Of a stretch of 64,000 nucleotides of DNA, positions 17,560 through 28,124 are shown piece after piece. A program made the translations under genes and the position numbers. The notes beneath the pieces are model-generated. The model did not search any database, was not told where the DNA came from, and saw only the letters and a program-made list of their open reading frames with translations. The DNA lies in assembly GCA_003056425.1 (NCBI GenBank), contig PYVY01000012.1, positions 62,001 to 126,000 of the forward strand, read 5' to 3'. Origin of the DNA: Alteromonas indica (GTDB lineage Bacteria; Pseudomonadota; Gammaproteobacteria; Enterobacterales; Alteromonadaceae). Positions within the stretch are counted from its first letter, which is position 1, and each line of letters opens with the position of its first letter.

Positions 17560-19896
17560 ATGTCGCGTATTACAAATTTTCTTGAAAGGCTGGTATTTAC
17601 TCACCGTAATATGGTCGTGGGGTTATTTGCACTAGTCACGCTATTTCTGGGCTATCAGGCCTCGTTACTCAAACTTGACGCCGGTTTTGAAAAAAATATT
17701 CCGCTAAACCACGAGTACATGCAAACCTACATGGCGCACCGTAATGACTTTGGTGGGGCGAATAGCGTATATGTTTCGGTGTGTGATAAACAAAGCGATA
17801 TTTTTAACCCGGCATTTTTCGATACCCTCAAAAATGTACACGATCAATTATTCTTCATTAATGGCGTTGACCGCTCACTCGTGGTGTCGCTGTTCTCTCC
17901 CTCTACCCGTTTTACTGAAATAGTAGAAGGAGGCTTTGCCGGGGGCCCGGTTATTCCTGCAGACTTTAATGCTAACAATCCACAAGCATTAGATTTGGTG
18001 GCGGCGAATATCGAAAAAGCCAATATTGTCGGGCGGCAGGTCTCAAATGATTACAGCTGCGCCATGGTCACCGCACAATTGTTGGATTTAGACCCCGAAA
18101 CGGGTAAACCATTAGACACCCTGGCCCTGGCCAGCGAATTGGAAACCCAACTGCGCGGGCAGTTTGAAAACGAGCGTATTTCCATCCATGTTATTGGTTT
18201 TGCCAAAATGATTGGCGATGTAGCTGAAGGGGCCAAAGACGTTGTCCTCTTTTTTGCGCTGGCGCTGGCCATTACCGCTATTATGGTATTTTTCTTTTCC
18301 CGCAGCATGATGCTTACCTTACTACCGCTGGCCTGTTCATTTATCGCCGTGGTATGGCAGCTCGGCCTGCTGACTGTCATGGGCTTTGGTATTGATCCTA
18401 TGTCGATACTGGTGCCATTTCTGGTATTTGCTATCGGGGTGTCACATGGCGTGCAGATGATTAACGCCGTTGAGAAAAAAGCGGTGGCTGGAGCGGGGGC
18501 GAAACACGCGGCTATGTTTGCCTTTCGTAGCCTGTTAATTCCAGGCGGCATCGCACTGCTGTCAGATACCGTAGGGTTTATGACCCTGCTGGTAATTGAT
18601 ATTGGTATTATACGAGAGTTAGCAATTACGGCGAGTATGGGGGTAGCGGTAATTATCCTGACCAACCTGGTGTTACTACCCGTATTGATGAGCTTTTTAA
18701 AGCTCGATCATAAGTATGTCGCCAAGTTTGAAGGTAAAGAAGCACACTCAACCCGTTTCTGGCAATGGGTAGCAGGCTGCGCTGAGAAAAAATCGGCCTA
18801 CGTTATTTTGCTGGTCACCACGTTGTTGTTTGTTGGCGGCTTGTATCAGGCTCAGCAAATGAAGATTGGTGACTTGCATGCAGGTGCGCCCGCTTTACAT
18901 GAGTCGTCCAGATACAATCAGGATACGTTTTTGATTACCGACAAATATGAAGTGACAGTGGATTATTTATCGGTATTAGTAGAAACCAGCCCTGAAGCAT
19001 GTACCTCGTACAGTGTCATGCGCGCGATGGAAGATTTTGAATGGAAAATGGAGAATGTGCCCGGCGTACAGTCGACCGTTTCGCTGGCGTCTATCGCCAA
19101 GGTGGTGAACGCAGGATATAACGAGGGTAACGTTAAATGGCAGGTATTGCCGCGCAATCAGCAAACGTTGGTCCAGGCAATTTCTCGGGTTCCTACCTCT
19201 TCAGGCTTGCTAAACGGTAATTGTTCGGTGATGCCCATTATACTATTTATGGAAGATCACAAAGCCGAGACTATCTCTACGGTGGTAGATGCCGTGAAGC
19301 AATACCGCAGTGAGTACCAGACCGATGATGTTAAGTTTAGTCTGGCCTCCGGCCCGGTCGGCGTAATGGCTGCGACGAATGAAGCGGTACAGGAAGCGCA
19401 AATTCCGATGATGGCCTACGTATTTGGGGCGGTTATTCTATTGTGCTTGCTAAGCTTCCGATCACTTAGAGCGACATTGTCGGTAGTCATTCCGCTGTAT
19501 GTGGTTTCTGTGTTAGCTCAGGCGCTAATGACCCTGCTGGAGATCGGGCTTACCGTATCGACACTACCGGTTATCGCACTGGGTGTAGGCATTGGCGTGG
19601 ACTATGGTATTTATATTCTGTCTACCATGAATGCGCGAATTAAACATGGCGACACGGTACAGCAAGCCTATCTGGCCGCCTTGCAGGAGCGGGGCAGTGC
19701 AGTATTGTTTACCGGTATCACCCTGGCTATTGGCGTAAGTACATGGGTGTTTTCGTCACTTAAGTTCCAAATGGATATGGGTATTTTGCTTACATTTATG
19801 TTTGTAGTGAACATGCTGGGGGCAATTATCGTACTACCCGCACTAGCCCAAATTTTATGGGGCAACAGAAATAAAGATAAGTCGCCCGACCAGTGA
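17560..19896 (+). CDS. RND/MMPL superfamily transporter
   Basis: 778 residues in the standard two-fold RND arrangement. Helix 1 is near residues 15-33, followed by a large periplasmic loop and then five helices (about 220-380). The second half repeats helix, loop (about 430-610) and five helices (about 615-770). Motifs such as GIDPMSILVPFLVFAIGVSHG and ALGVGIGVDYGIYILS contain the helix-4 signature of MMPL/HpnN-like exporters. At this length it lacks the multi-domain docking loops of AcrB. Proton-driven lipid or sterol-like transport is likely from family behaviour. It is last in the DUF1302-DUF1329-YCF48 cluster and is followed by a terminator. Confidence 0.9.
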   Translation: MSRITNFLERLVFTHRNMVVGLFALVTLFLGYQASLLKLDAGFEKNIPLNHEYMQTYMAHRNDFGGANSVYVSVCDKQSDIFNPAFFDTLKNVHDQLFFINGVDRSLVVSLFSPSTRFTEIVEGGFAGGPVIPADFNANNPQALDLVAANIEKANIVGRQVSNDYSCAMVTAQLLDLDPETGKPLDTLALASELETQLRGQFENERISIHVIGFAKMIGDVAEGAKDVVLFFALALAITAIMVFFFSRSMMLTLLPLACSFIAVVWQLGLLTVMGFGIDPMSILVPFLVFAIGVSHGVQMINAVEKKAVAGAGAKHAAMFAFRSLLIPGGIALLSDTVGFMTLLVIDIGIIRELAITASMGVAVIILTNLVLLPVLMSFLKLDHKYVAKFEGKEAHSTRFWQWVAGCAEKKSAYVILLVTTLLFVGGLYQAQQMKIGDLHAGAPALHESSRYNQDTFLITDKYEVTVDYLSVLVETSPEACTSYSVMRAMEDFEWKMENVPGVQSTVSLASIAKVVNAGYNEGNVKWQVLPRNQQTLVQAISRVPTSSGLLNGNCSVMPIILFMEDHKAETISTVVDAVKQYRSEYQTDDVKFSLASGPVGVMAATNEAVQEAQIPMMAYVFGAVILLCLLSFRSLRATLSVVIPLYVVSVLAQALMTLLEIGLTVSTLPVIALGVGIGVDYGIYILSTMNARIKHGDTVQQAYLAALQERGSAVLFTGITLAIGVSTWVFSSLKFQMDMGILLTFMFVVNMLGAIIVLPALAQILWGNRNKDKSPDQ

Positions 19897-19922
19897 GTTA
19901 TTTTTTGCATAGCTAAACAGAT

Positions 19923-19946
19923 AAAAGGGCCGTAAGGCCCTTTTTT
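19923..19946 (+). terminator. Terminator of the DUF1302-RND operon
   Basis: The stem AAAAGGGCC / GGCCCTTTT with loop GTAA, followed by further T residues, lies 27 nt past the RND stop codon. Confidence 0.9.
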
Positions 19947-20071
19947 ATAGGTGTTTTTTGCATACTTATCTATGCTGTTAATATTCCGTTAAAACAGGGC
20001 TTTCAATTAGTTCGGTATTTAGCGAAAATGGTTAGGGTTTTTCTGCACTTACGTTAATTAAAGGTTTATTC

Positions 20072-23000
20072 ATGACAGTCACCTCAAAGCGACACTCTGT
20101 ACTACTGGATAATGTATTTTCGCTAATTGATAAGAAGGTGGATGCGAAACAAAAGGAGCTGGTAACACAGTTCGGTCGGCTTCTGTATAAAAATATTTCC
20201 CAAGAAGATTTAGAAGACCGCAACGACAGCGACCTGTATGGCGCCACGCTAAGTTTATGGAACATTCTGTACGACTTCGATAAAAATAAACCGTACATAA
20301 AAGTATTCAATCCTGAAATCGCTAAGCATGGCTGGCATTCCAGCCACACTATTGTTGAAATAGTGGTTCGGGATATGCCCTTTTTGGTCGACTCAGTGCG
20401 CATGTCGCTCAATCGCATGGGGATCACGGCACATCTGTTATTGCATAGCCCGATAAGCTTGACCCGGGATAAATCTAACCAGCTGACCGGGTTCGTGGAA
20501 TCGAGTAAAAACGGTAATGGTAAAGATAAAGAAACCGTGCTGTTTATAGAGATTGATCGCCAGACCACAAAGAAAGAACTGGATAGCCTGACCAAAGAAC
20601 TCCACTCGGTGGTAGATGAAGTATCGTTGGCAGTAAATGACTGGCAAGGTATGGCTAACCAACTCAAACAGGTAAAAGACAATATCGGTGATTTGAATTG
20701 GCCTGCAGATAAAAGTACCCATGCGCAAACCAAACGTTTTCTCGACTGGTTAGCTGACCATAACTTCACCATGATGGGATATCGCTATTACAATGTAAAA
20801 GCGATTGAAGGCGATCACCGCTGGATTCCAGACAATGATAGCAGCTTGGGGTTGATGAAGAATTCGATCAGCGAGCGCGATCGGTTACTGTCAAAATTAC
20901 CTGCCTCAGCTCGTGAAGAAGCACTTAGCGATAACGCTTTAATGCTGACCAAAACCAATACGCGTTCACGGGTCCATCGCCCGGCGTTTATGGACTATAT
21001 CGGCATAAAAGTATTCAATAAAGAGGGGCAGGTTACCGGTGAACATCGCTTTCTGGGCTTGTACTCGGCGTCGTTTTACAACAGCAGTGTAACTCAGCTA
21101 CCTATTCTGAGTGAGAAAATTCAGAAAATCTGCGATTTGAGTGGTTTTGAGCCAGGCACCCATGCCTACAAAGCCTTTGTGAATATTGTTGAAACCTACC
21201 CTCGCGATGAATTGTTGCAAACCCCTGCAGAAGAACTCAAGCAAATAGTGATGGGTATCTTTCAGATGCAGGAACGTGGAATCACCCGTTTATTTGTGCG
21301 TAAGGACGTATTTGGCCGGTTTTTCTCGTGCATGGTGTTTGTGCCGCGTGAACGCTATAACACACAATTGCGAAAAGACACCCAGACGCTGTTAAAAGAA
21401 TCGCTAAATGCGGTGGAAGAAGTTGAGTTTACGACTTTCTTTTCTGAGTCTGTGTATGCCAGAACCCATTACATTGCCAGGGTTGAAGACAACAATGCGG
21501 AATATGATGTGAAAGAAATTGAGCAAAATATCATAGAGTTGACTAAAAGCTGGAATGACCGGTTGGCTAACGCTATCAGCCAGGCATACGGCGAAGCTAC
21601 GGGTAAAGGTCTGGAACGTAAGTACAATAAAGCCTTCAGCCGTAGCTACATGGAACAAAACTTACCCAGTGCTGCGCTGATTGATATAGATAAGCTGGAA
21701 ACGCTGAATGATGAGCATAAGCTCGACATGTTGTTTTACCGGCCGCAGGAAGAAGGCAAAGATAGCCAGGTAGTGAAGCTGAAGCTGTTTCATAAAGCCG
21801 AGCCTATCCACTTGTCAGATGTTTTACCCATGCTGGAAAACTTTGGTTTACGGGTAATAGACGAAAGTCCGTTTAAAATTACCTGTTCAGAGGGTGAATT
21901 AAACTGGGTCATGGATTTCACCATGCTGCATAAAGCGGGTGAAAAGCTGGATATGGAAAAGGCCCAGCAATTATTCCAGGATGCCTTTGCGAAGGTATGG
22001 GCAAACACGCTTGAAGATGATGCGTTCAATCGCCTCATACTGGGTGCCGGCATGACCGGGCGCAAAGTGACTATCTTGCGCGCCTATGCCAAATATATGC
22101 GGCAGACCGGTTCGTCCTTCAGCCGGGATTATATCGCCAATACGCTGTCTAACTATCCGCAAATAGCTAAACTACTGGTAAGCTTTTTCGATCAACGTTT
22201 TAACCCGTCGAAAAAACGTGTACAGAAGAAAGAAGATACCATCCTGGATGATATCAAAGCGCAGTTAGATAATGTACAGAACCTGGATGATGACCGGATT
22301 ATCCGTCGCTATCTGGATATGATGCTCGCCACCCTACGGACTAACTTTTACCAAAATGATAATGAGGGTAATGAAAAACCCTATGTGTCGTTTAAGTTAT
22401 CGCCGGACCAGATACCAGAAATGCCGTTGCCACTGCCAAAATTTGAAATATTTGTTTATTCGCCTAAGGTTGAAGGCGTGCATTTACGCGGCGGTAAAGT
22501 GGCCCGGGGCGGACTGCGCTGGTCTGATCGTCAGGAAGATTTCAGAACCGAAATTCTTGGCCTGGTTAAAGCCCAGCAGGTTAAAAATACGGTCATAGTG
22601 CCAGTAGGCGCCAAAGGCGGGTTTGTATGTAAACAGCTACCCACAGGCGAAGGCCGTGAAGCCATGCTTGAAGAGGGCAAGGCTTGCTATCGTACATTTA
22701 TACGCAGTTTGCTGGATATCACCGATAATATCGTTAATGGTGAAGTCGTGCCGCCGGACAATGTTGTACGCCTGGATGATGACGACCCTTATCTGGTGGT
22801 TGCCGCTGATAAAGGCACCGCTACCTTTTCTGATATCGCGAATGGTATTTCAGAAGAGTATAACTTCTGGATGGGGGACGCCTTTGCCTCGGGCGGAAGT
22901 ATCGGTTATGACCACAAGAAAATGGGTATTACCGCCCGCGGTGCGTGGGAATCGGTCAAGCGGCATTTCCGGGAAATTGGGATTGACTGCCAGACCACCG

Positions 23001-24910
23001 ATTTTAGCTGTGTCGGCATAGGTGATATGGCCGGTGATGTCTTCGGCAATGGTATGTTGTTATCTGAACATATTCGTTTGCTTGCGGCGTTTAACCATTT
23101 GCATATCTTTTTCGACCCCAATCCGGATGTAGCCGCGAGTTACCAAGAACGCCAACGGTTGTTTGAAAACCCCCGTTTAGGCTGGGACGATTACGACAAA
23201 GGGCTTATCTCCAAAGGCGGTGGCGTCTTCAATCGCTCTGCCAAGTCCATCAAACTGACCCCAGAGATGAAAAAATGTCTGGGCACCCGGCAAACGACCA
23301 TGACGCCAAACGAGCTTATCCATAATATCTTGAAGATGGAAGTGGATTTGATATGGAATGGCGGTATTGGCACTTACATTAAAAGTCGCAAAGAGTCGCA
23401 TTCAGATGTGGGCGACAGAGCCAACGATGATTTGCGCGTAAATGGTCAGGATGTGCAGGCGAAAATTGTCGGCGAAGGCGGTAACCTTGGGTTAACCCAG
23501 TTAGGACGTATTGAATACGCAGCCAATGGCGGGCGGGTGAATACTGACTTTATCGACAACGTGGGCGGGGTAGATTGTTCCGATAATGAAGTGAACATCA
23601 AAATTTTGCTCAATAGCTTGGTAGCGAATGGTGATTTAACCATCAAACAACGTAATAACCTGCTAAATGAGATGACCGATGATGTCGCGCAGCTGGTTAT
23701 TGAAGACTGTTACCGGCAAACCCAGTCAATATCTATTACTGAGCGGGCCGGCGTCTCTGCCTTAAAAGAGCAGCTACGCTTTGTTCACGGGCTGGAGCGG
23801 GAAGGGCGGCTGAATCGTGAACTGGAATTTATCCCTACCGATGATGAAATTTCAGACCGGGTAGCAGCGGATCGTGGCTTCACGCGGCCGGAACTTAGTG
23901 TACTTATTGCCTATGGCAAAATGGTGCTCAAAGATGAATTAAATATTCCGGCGATTACTCAGGATCCCTATCACGAACAAATGCTGATAAAAGCGTTCCC
24001 TGAGGTTCTGCGCGAACGCTTTGCTGAACAAATGCAGCAACATCCGCTGCGTGGCGAAATTATCGCGACAAAGTTAACCAATGCAATGGTTAACGACATG
24101 GGGCTTAACTTTGTTTTCAGAATGCAGGAAGAAACCGGGGCGTCGGTAGATGAAATTGCTGATGCTTATTCTATTGTGAAAGGCATTTTCCAGATCGGTC
24201 CGTTGTGGGATCAAATCGAAGACCTCGATAATACCATTGATGCTGATCTGCAATTGCGAATGCTGGAAGAAGCGCGCCGGATAATGCGGCGGACCGCCCG
24301 CTGGTATATTCGCCATGGCAATAAATCGCTGGGCATTCAAGAAGCAATTGATGCATACCGTACCACCTTCGACGGCTTGAGCAATAATTTGCAAGAGTAT
24401 TTGGTGGAAGATGAATATGCAATGCTCGAGCGCAATACAGCCAGTTTGGTAGAGGAAGGCGTGCCCGAGGACATTGCCGGCCGGGTTGCCAGTTTCTCGA
24501 ATATGTTTTCTACCCTGGATATTGCACAAATTGATGAAGCCGACGACCGCGAGACCTCGGTTATCGCTAAGTTGTATTTCCAGTTAGGACACCGTTTGGA
24601 ACTGCACTGGTTCCTTGAGCAAATTAACAATCAGGCGGTAAGTAACCACTGGCAGGCGCTGGCTCGCGCCTCGTATCGTGAAGAGCTTGACTGGCAACAA
24701 CGGTCAATTACCGCGAATTTACTGGCCAGCCGTCCCGAAGTTAAAGATGCAGACGAAATTCTGAACGACTGGATAGACAATAATAAAGCGCTGTTAAAAC
24801 GCTGGTATCATATGATGTCAGAATTTAAAACCAGCTCAGCACACGAATTTGCCAAGTTTTCGGTGGCATTGCGTGAATTGATGCTTTTAAGCGTGAAGTC
24901 TAACCATTAG
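20072..24910 (+). CDS. gdhB: NAD-specific glutamate dehydrogenase, large (180-kDa) type
   Basis: 1612 residues, the length of the 180-kDa NAD-GDH class. N-terminal ACT-like regulatory segments cover roughly the first 700 residues. The catalytic core includes GGKVARGGLRWSDR (about residues 806-819) and PVGAKGGF with the active-site Lys (about 844-851). A dinucleotide-binding region contains GVGIGDMAGDVFGNG and VGEGGNLG. A long helical C-terminal part follows. It deaminates glutamate to 2-oxoglutarate with NAD+ in catabolism; related enzymes are allosterically controlled, for instance by arginine or aspartate. Monocistronic, bounded by terminators on both sides. The symbol follows Pseudomonas usage. 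Confidence 0.95.
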   Translation: MTVTSKRHSVLLDNVFSLIDKKVDAKQKELVTQFGRLLYKNISQEDLEDRNDSDLYGATLSLWNILYDFDKNKPYIKVFNPEIAKHGWHSSHTIVEIVVRDMPFLVDSVRMSLNRMGITAHLLLHSPISLTRDKSNQLTGFVESSKNGNGKDKETVLFIEIDRQTTKKELDSLTKELHSVVDEVSLAVNDWQGMANQLKQVKDNIGDLNWPADKSTHAQTKRFLDWLADHNFTMMGYRYYNVKAIEGDHRWIPDNDSSLGLMKNSISERDRLLSKLPASAREEALSDNALMLTKTNTRSRVHRPAFMDYIGIKVFNKEGQVTGEHRFLGLYSASFYNSSVTQLPILSEKIQKICDLSGFEPGTHAYKAFVNIVETYPRDELLQTPAEELKQIVMGIFQMQERGITRLFVRKDVFGRFFSCMVFVPRERYNTQLRKDTQTLLKESLNAVEEVEFTTFFSESVYARTHYIARVEDNNAEYDVKEIEQNIIELTKSWNDRLANAISQAYGEATGKGLERKYNKAFSRSYMEQNLPSAALIDIDKLETLNDEHKLDMLFYRPQEEGKDSQVVKLKLFHKAEPIHLSDVLPMLENFGLRVIDESPFKITCSEGELNWVMDFTMLHKAGEKLDMEKAQQLFQDAFAKVWANTLEDDAFNRLILGAGMTGRKVTILRAYAKYMRQTGSSFSRDYIANTLSNYPQIAKLLVSFFDQRFNPSKKRVQKKEDTILDDIKAQLDNVQNLDDDRIIRRYLDMMLATLRTNFYQNDNEGNEKPYVSFKLSPDQIPEMPLPLPKFEIFVYSPKVEGVHLRGGKVARGGLRWSDRQEDFRTEILGLVKAQQVKNTVIVPVGAKGGFVCKQLPTGEGREAMLEEGKACYRTFIRSLLDITDNIVNGEVVPPDNVVRLDDDDPYLVVAADKGTATFSDIANGISEEYNFWMGDAFASGGSIGYDHKKMGITARGAWESVKRHFREIGIDCQTTDFSCVGIGDMAGDVFGNGMLLSEHIRLLAAFNHLHIFFDPNPDVAASYQERQRLFENPRLGWDDYDKGLISKGGGVFNRSAKSIKLTPEMKKCLGTRQTTMTPNELIHNILKMEVDLIWNGGIGTYIKSRKESHSDVGDRANDDLRVNGQDVQAKIVGEGGNLGLTQLGRIEYAANGGRVNTDFIDNVGGVDCSDNEVNIKILLNSLVANGDLTIKQRNNLLNEMTDDVAQLVIEDCYRQTQSISITERAGVSALKEQLRFVHGLEREGRLNRELEFIPTDDEISDRVAADRGFTRPELSVLIAYGKMVLKDELNIPAITQDPYHEQMLIKAFPEVLRERFAEQMQQHPLRGEIIATKLTNAMVNDMGLNFVFRMQEETGASVDEIADAYSIVKGIFQIGPLWDQIEDLDNTIDADLQLRMLEEARRIMRRTARWYIRHGNKSLGIQEAIDAYRTTFDGLSNNLQEYLVEDEYAMLERNTASLVEEGVPEDIAGRVASFSNMFSTLDIAQIDEADDRETSVIAKLYFQLGHRLELHWFLEQINNQAVSNHWQALARASYREELDWQQRSITANLLASRPEVKDADEILNDWIDNNKALLKRWYHMMSEFKTSSAHEFAKFSVALRELMLLSVKSNH

Positions 24911-24933
24911 AATACCCTGATTCGCAGAATACC

Positions 24934-24958
24934 AAGCCCTGTCTGACAGGGCTTTTTT
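24934..24958 (+). terminator. Terminator after NAD-GDH
   Basis: The perfect palindrome AAGCCCTGTC/TGACAGGGCTT is followed by a T run, 24 nt past the stop codon and 16 nt before pyrD. Confidence 0.9.
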
Positions 24959-24973
24959 ATAAGTACACTTATT

Positions 24974-25981
24974 ATGTCCACTATAGCCCAGAAACTCCTG
25001 TTAAAATGTGAACCGGAGACGAGTCACGATCTTGCTATTAATTGGCTCAAACGTACCCAGCATACGCCACTAAAGTGGATGTATAGCAATGAGACGGTAG
25101 CCAAGCCTATTAAGGTAGCCGGTATCACCTTTGCCAACCCCGTAGGTTTAGCCGCAGGACTGGATAAAAATGGCGAGTGTATTGATGCGTTCGCGGCAAT
25201 GGGCTTTGGTTTTATTGAAGTGGGCACGGTCACGCCCCGCCCGCAAGCAGGAAACCCTAAACCCAGACTGTTCAGGATTGCCGAAAAACAGGCGATTATT
25301 AACCGCATGGGTTTCAATAATAAGGGGGTTGATCATCTGGTGCAAAATGTAAAGAACGCCAGATATAAAGGGGTAATAGGCATAAATATCGGTAAGAACA
25401 AAGATACCGACGAGGCAAAAGCCCTGGATGATTACGTGATATGTTTAAATAAGGTGTATCCTTATGCCAGTTATGTCACGGTAAATATCTCATCGCCTAA
25501 TACTCCCGGCCTGCGAAATCTACAATACGGGGCTGCGCTTGACGCACTGTTAGCCGGCTTGAAGCAAGCTCAGGAAAAGCTCTGCCAGACCCATGGGCGT
25601 TATGTACCATTGTTTATTAAAATAGCGCCGGACTTAAGCGATGCTGAAATCGATAGCATTGCTAAATCATTAATCGCCAGTGGAATGGATGGGGTGATTG
25701 CGACTAACACCACATTAAGCCGTACTGCTGTTGAGGGGCTACCGCACGCCCAAGAAGCCGGTGGGTTGAGTGGCTCAGTTATGACGCAAATGGCCTGCGA
25801 AGTAACCCGAAAATTATCGCTGGCGTTGGATAGAGCTATCCCAATTATTGGCGTAGGGGGAATTGATAACCCGAAAGCAGCACAGGATCGGCTGGATGCC
25901 GGTGCGTCGCTAATACAGGTCTATTCCGCCTTCATTTATCAGGGCCCTGAATTGGTCCGTCAGATAGCCAAAGCTATTTAA
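24974..25981 (+). CDS. pyrD: Dihydroorotate dehydrogenase (quinone), class 2
   Basis: 335 residues, the size of E. coli PyrD (336). The N-terminal helical extension for membrane association is present. Then comes the FMN barrel with [14 protein letters not shown] (about residues 55-68), the class-2 catalytic serine region [14 protein letters not shown] (S173/S174), ATNTT, and the phosphate-binding IIGVGGI. It oxidises dihydroorotate to orotate in pyrimidine synthesis, passing electrons to quinone. The start lies 16 nt past the GDH terminator, so its promoter presumably sits within or before that terminator. In E. coli pyrD also precedes the rlmL-uup region. Confidence 0.96.
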   Translation: MSTIAQKLLLKCEPETSHDLAINWLKRTQHTPLKWMYSNETVAKPIKVAGITFANPVGLAAGLDKNGECIDAFAAMGFGFIEVGTVTPRPQAGNPKPRLFRIAEKQAIINRMGFNNKGVDHLVQNVKNARYKGVIGINIGKNKDTDEAKALDDYVICLNKVYPYASYVTVNISSPNTPGLRNLQYGAALDALLAGLKQAQEKLCQTHGRYVPLFIKIAPDLSDAEIDSIAKSLIASGMDGVIATNTTLSRTAVEGLPHAQEAGGLSGSVMTQMACEVTRKLSLALDRAIPIIGVGGIDNPKAAQDRLDAGASLIQVYSAFIYQGPELVRQIAKAI

Positions 25982-26027
25982 ACACTCACTGTTGCCGGTA
26001 AAAACCGAGTCAGGTAATCCATATTTT

Positions 26028-28124
26028 ATGAACAAAATTCTCGTTACAACCAGCCGCGGGCTGGATGAACTATTAAAACAGGAAATTGAAACCCTGTGCC
26101 CAGACGTTGATGTCAGCGTAACCCCAGGCATGCTGAGTTTTGAAGGCACGCTGGAACAGGCATATACACTTTGTCTGTGGTCGCGTCTGGCTAACCGGGT
26201 TATCTGGCAGCTGGCCTATGGTAAGTGCGATAGTGCTGAGGCGTTGTACAACGTTGCTGACAGTATTGATTGGGGGATGCACCTGAAACCCAATCAAACG
26301 CTGGGGGTTCAGTTTAACGGGACCAACCGGGTCATCAATAATACGCAGTTTGGTGCGGTTAAAATAAAAGACGCTATCGTAGACCAGTTTACCCGGCAAA
26401 GTAGCCAGCGGCCGTCCGTTGAGCGCCGCCAGCCTGACCTGCCAATTTATGCAAAATGTCATCGCGACCACGTCGCCATCGGGATCGATCTTTCTGGTAA
26501 TAGTTTACATCAGCGGGCTTATCGTCAGCAGACCGGCGAAGCACCACTAAAAGAGCATATCGCCTGTGCGATGTTAATGCGTTCAGGTTGGCATCAGCAG
26601 GTAGATAGGCCGCTGGTTGATCCCATGTGCGGCTCCGGCACAATTGCAATTGAAGCGGCGTATATAGCGCGCAATATAGCGCCGGGTATTAAACGCAGCT
26701 ACTGGGGGTTCAACCGGTGGTTACAACATGACGCCAGTTTATGGGATACCCTGGTAGATCAGGCGCTAGCGCAACAGCAGCCTGCAAAAGGCAATATCTT
26801 TGCCAGCGATGTTAGCCGCCGGCTAATCGCTATTGCCCGAACCAACGCCGATGAGGCCGGGGTCTTCAGCGACATACAATTTTCGGTGCAAGATGCCACT
26901 AAAGCAGCGCCGCCAGTTAAACAGAAAGGCTATATGGTGGCCAACCCCCCGTATGGCGAACGTTTGGGCGAGCTTACCGACCTTATCCCCTTGTTTAGTG
27001 AATGGGGCAAACATCTTAAAACCGCCTGGAAAGACTGGCAGGTAACGTTACTTTCCAGTAATCGTGACTTGTTACGCGTGCTAAAACTGCGTGCGGCAAA
27101 AGATTACGCTATGAATAATGGGAAGCTGGAATGTCGATTGGTAAATTACCAGTTAGATGAAGCTAACTGTCAGCAATTTTCGACCGATGCTCAGGATCAC
27201 GAATTCGCCAATCGCTTAAAAAAGAACTTGAAAAAACTAAAGCCTTGGATAAAACAGCAATCTACCGATTGTTATCGTATCTATGATGCTGATTTACCGG
27301 ACTATAATGTTGCTATCGATAAATACGATGATTGGTTGGTAGTGCAGGAATACGCGCCACCCAAAGATATATCTGAGGATAAAGCACGTCGCCGGTTGCA
27401 GGAGATTCTTTTACACTTACCTGCCGTGACGGGTATCCCAGCTTCGCAAATTGTTTTGAAAGTGCGTACCAAGCAAAAGGGCTCGGCCCAATACGAGAAA
27501 ATGGATCAACAGGGCATTAGCAAAACGGTTCATGAAAATGGTGCACAATTTGAAGTCAACTTGACCGATTATTTAGATACCGGCCTGTTTTTAGACCATC
27601 GGGATACGCGCCAGATTGTCAAAGCCCACGCGCAAAACAAAGATGTGCTTAACCTGTTTGCTTATACTGGTAGTGTGTCGGTGTTTGCTGCCATGGGTGG
27701 TGCGCGCTCTGTGTGTACTGTCGATATGTCAAAAACCTATCTGGACTGGGCAAAACGCAACTTCACCCTGAATAAGTTAAGCGGGCCGTATGCATTTGTG
27801 CAGGCGGATTGTACAGATTGGTTGGCCGATCATTCCGGTAAATATGATTTGATATTTATTGACCCACCATCGTTTTCAAACTCTAAGCGTATGCAAGGCA
27901 CCTGGGATGTTCAGCGCGACCACGTCGCGTTAATTACTCACGCTGTTGGGTGCCTAAAAGAGCACGGTACGATTATCTTTTCAAATAACCGGCGCGGTTT
28001 CAAATTGGATATTGAGGCGATGCAGGCGCTGGGCTTACAGGCTGAAGATATTTCAAAACAAACGATTCCCCACGATTTTGCCCGCCACGCGTCTATTCAT
28101 AAATGTTGGGTGTTAACAAAATGA
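26028..28124 (+). CDS. rlmL: 23S rRNA (guanine) methyltransferase RlmKL
   Basis: 698 residues, the bifunctional fusion seen in E. coli RlmKL (702). A THUMP domain covers about residues 45-155. The first methyltransferase (RlmL, m2G2445) has DPMCGSGTIAIEAA and the catalytic NPPYGER at 306-312. The second (RlmK, m7G2069) has NLFAYTGSVSVFAA and DPPSFSNS at 612-619. The ATG at 26028 begins MNKILVTTSRG, the canonical start; an in-frame ATG at 25992 is rejected. The stop overlaps the next gene in an ATGA arrangement. Confidence 0.96.
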   Translation: MNKILVTTSRGLDELLKQEIETLCPDVDVSVTPGMLSFEGTLEQAYTLCLWSRLANRVIWQLAYGKCDSAEALYNVADSIDWGMHLKPNQTLGVQFNGTNRVINNTQFGAVKIKDAIVDQFTRQSSQRPSVERRQPDLPIYAKCHRDHVAIGIDLSGNSLHQRAYRQQTGEAPLKEHIACAMLMRSGWHQQVDRPLVDPMCGSGTIAIEAAYIARNIAPGIKRSYWGFNRWLQHDASLWDTLVDQALAQQQPAKGNIFASDVSRRLIAIARTNADEAGVFSDIQFSVQDATKAAPPVKQKGYMVANPPYGERLGELTDLIPLFSEWGKHLKTAWKDWQVTLLSSNRDLLRVLKLRAAKDYAMNNGKLECRLVNYQLDEANCQQFSTDAQDHEFANRLKKNLKKLKPWIKQQSTDCYRIYDADLPDYNVAIDKYDDWLVVQEYAPPKDISEDKARRRLQEILLHLPAVTGIPASQIVLKVRTKQKGSAQYEKMDQQGISKTVHENGAQFEVNLTDYLDTGLFLDHRDTRQIVKAHAQNKDVLNLFAYTGSVSVFAAMGGARSVCTVDMSKTYLDWAKRNFTLNKLSGPYAFVQADCTDWLADHSGKYDLIFIDPPSFSNSKRMQGTWDVQRDHVALITHAVGCLKEHGTIIFSNNRRGFKLDIEAMQALGLQAEDISKQTIPHDFARHASIHKCWVLTK

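Noticed and set aside
20032..20772. 246-codon minus-strand ORF
   Set aside because: Fully antisense to the start of NAD-GDH, serine-rich composition typical of a shadow frame.
26717..26732. Ter-like sequence (minus strand core ATGTTGTAAC) inside rlmL; weaker ones at 586-601 and near 12611
   Set aside because: Each lies within coding sequence, and the 8-mer GTTGTAAC is expected about twice by chance in 64 kb on both strands. The Ter consensus for this diverged Tus is unknown. A genome-wide motif search is needed.
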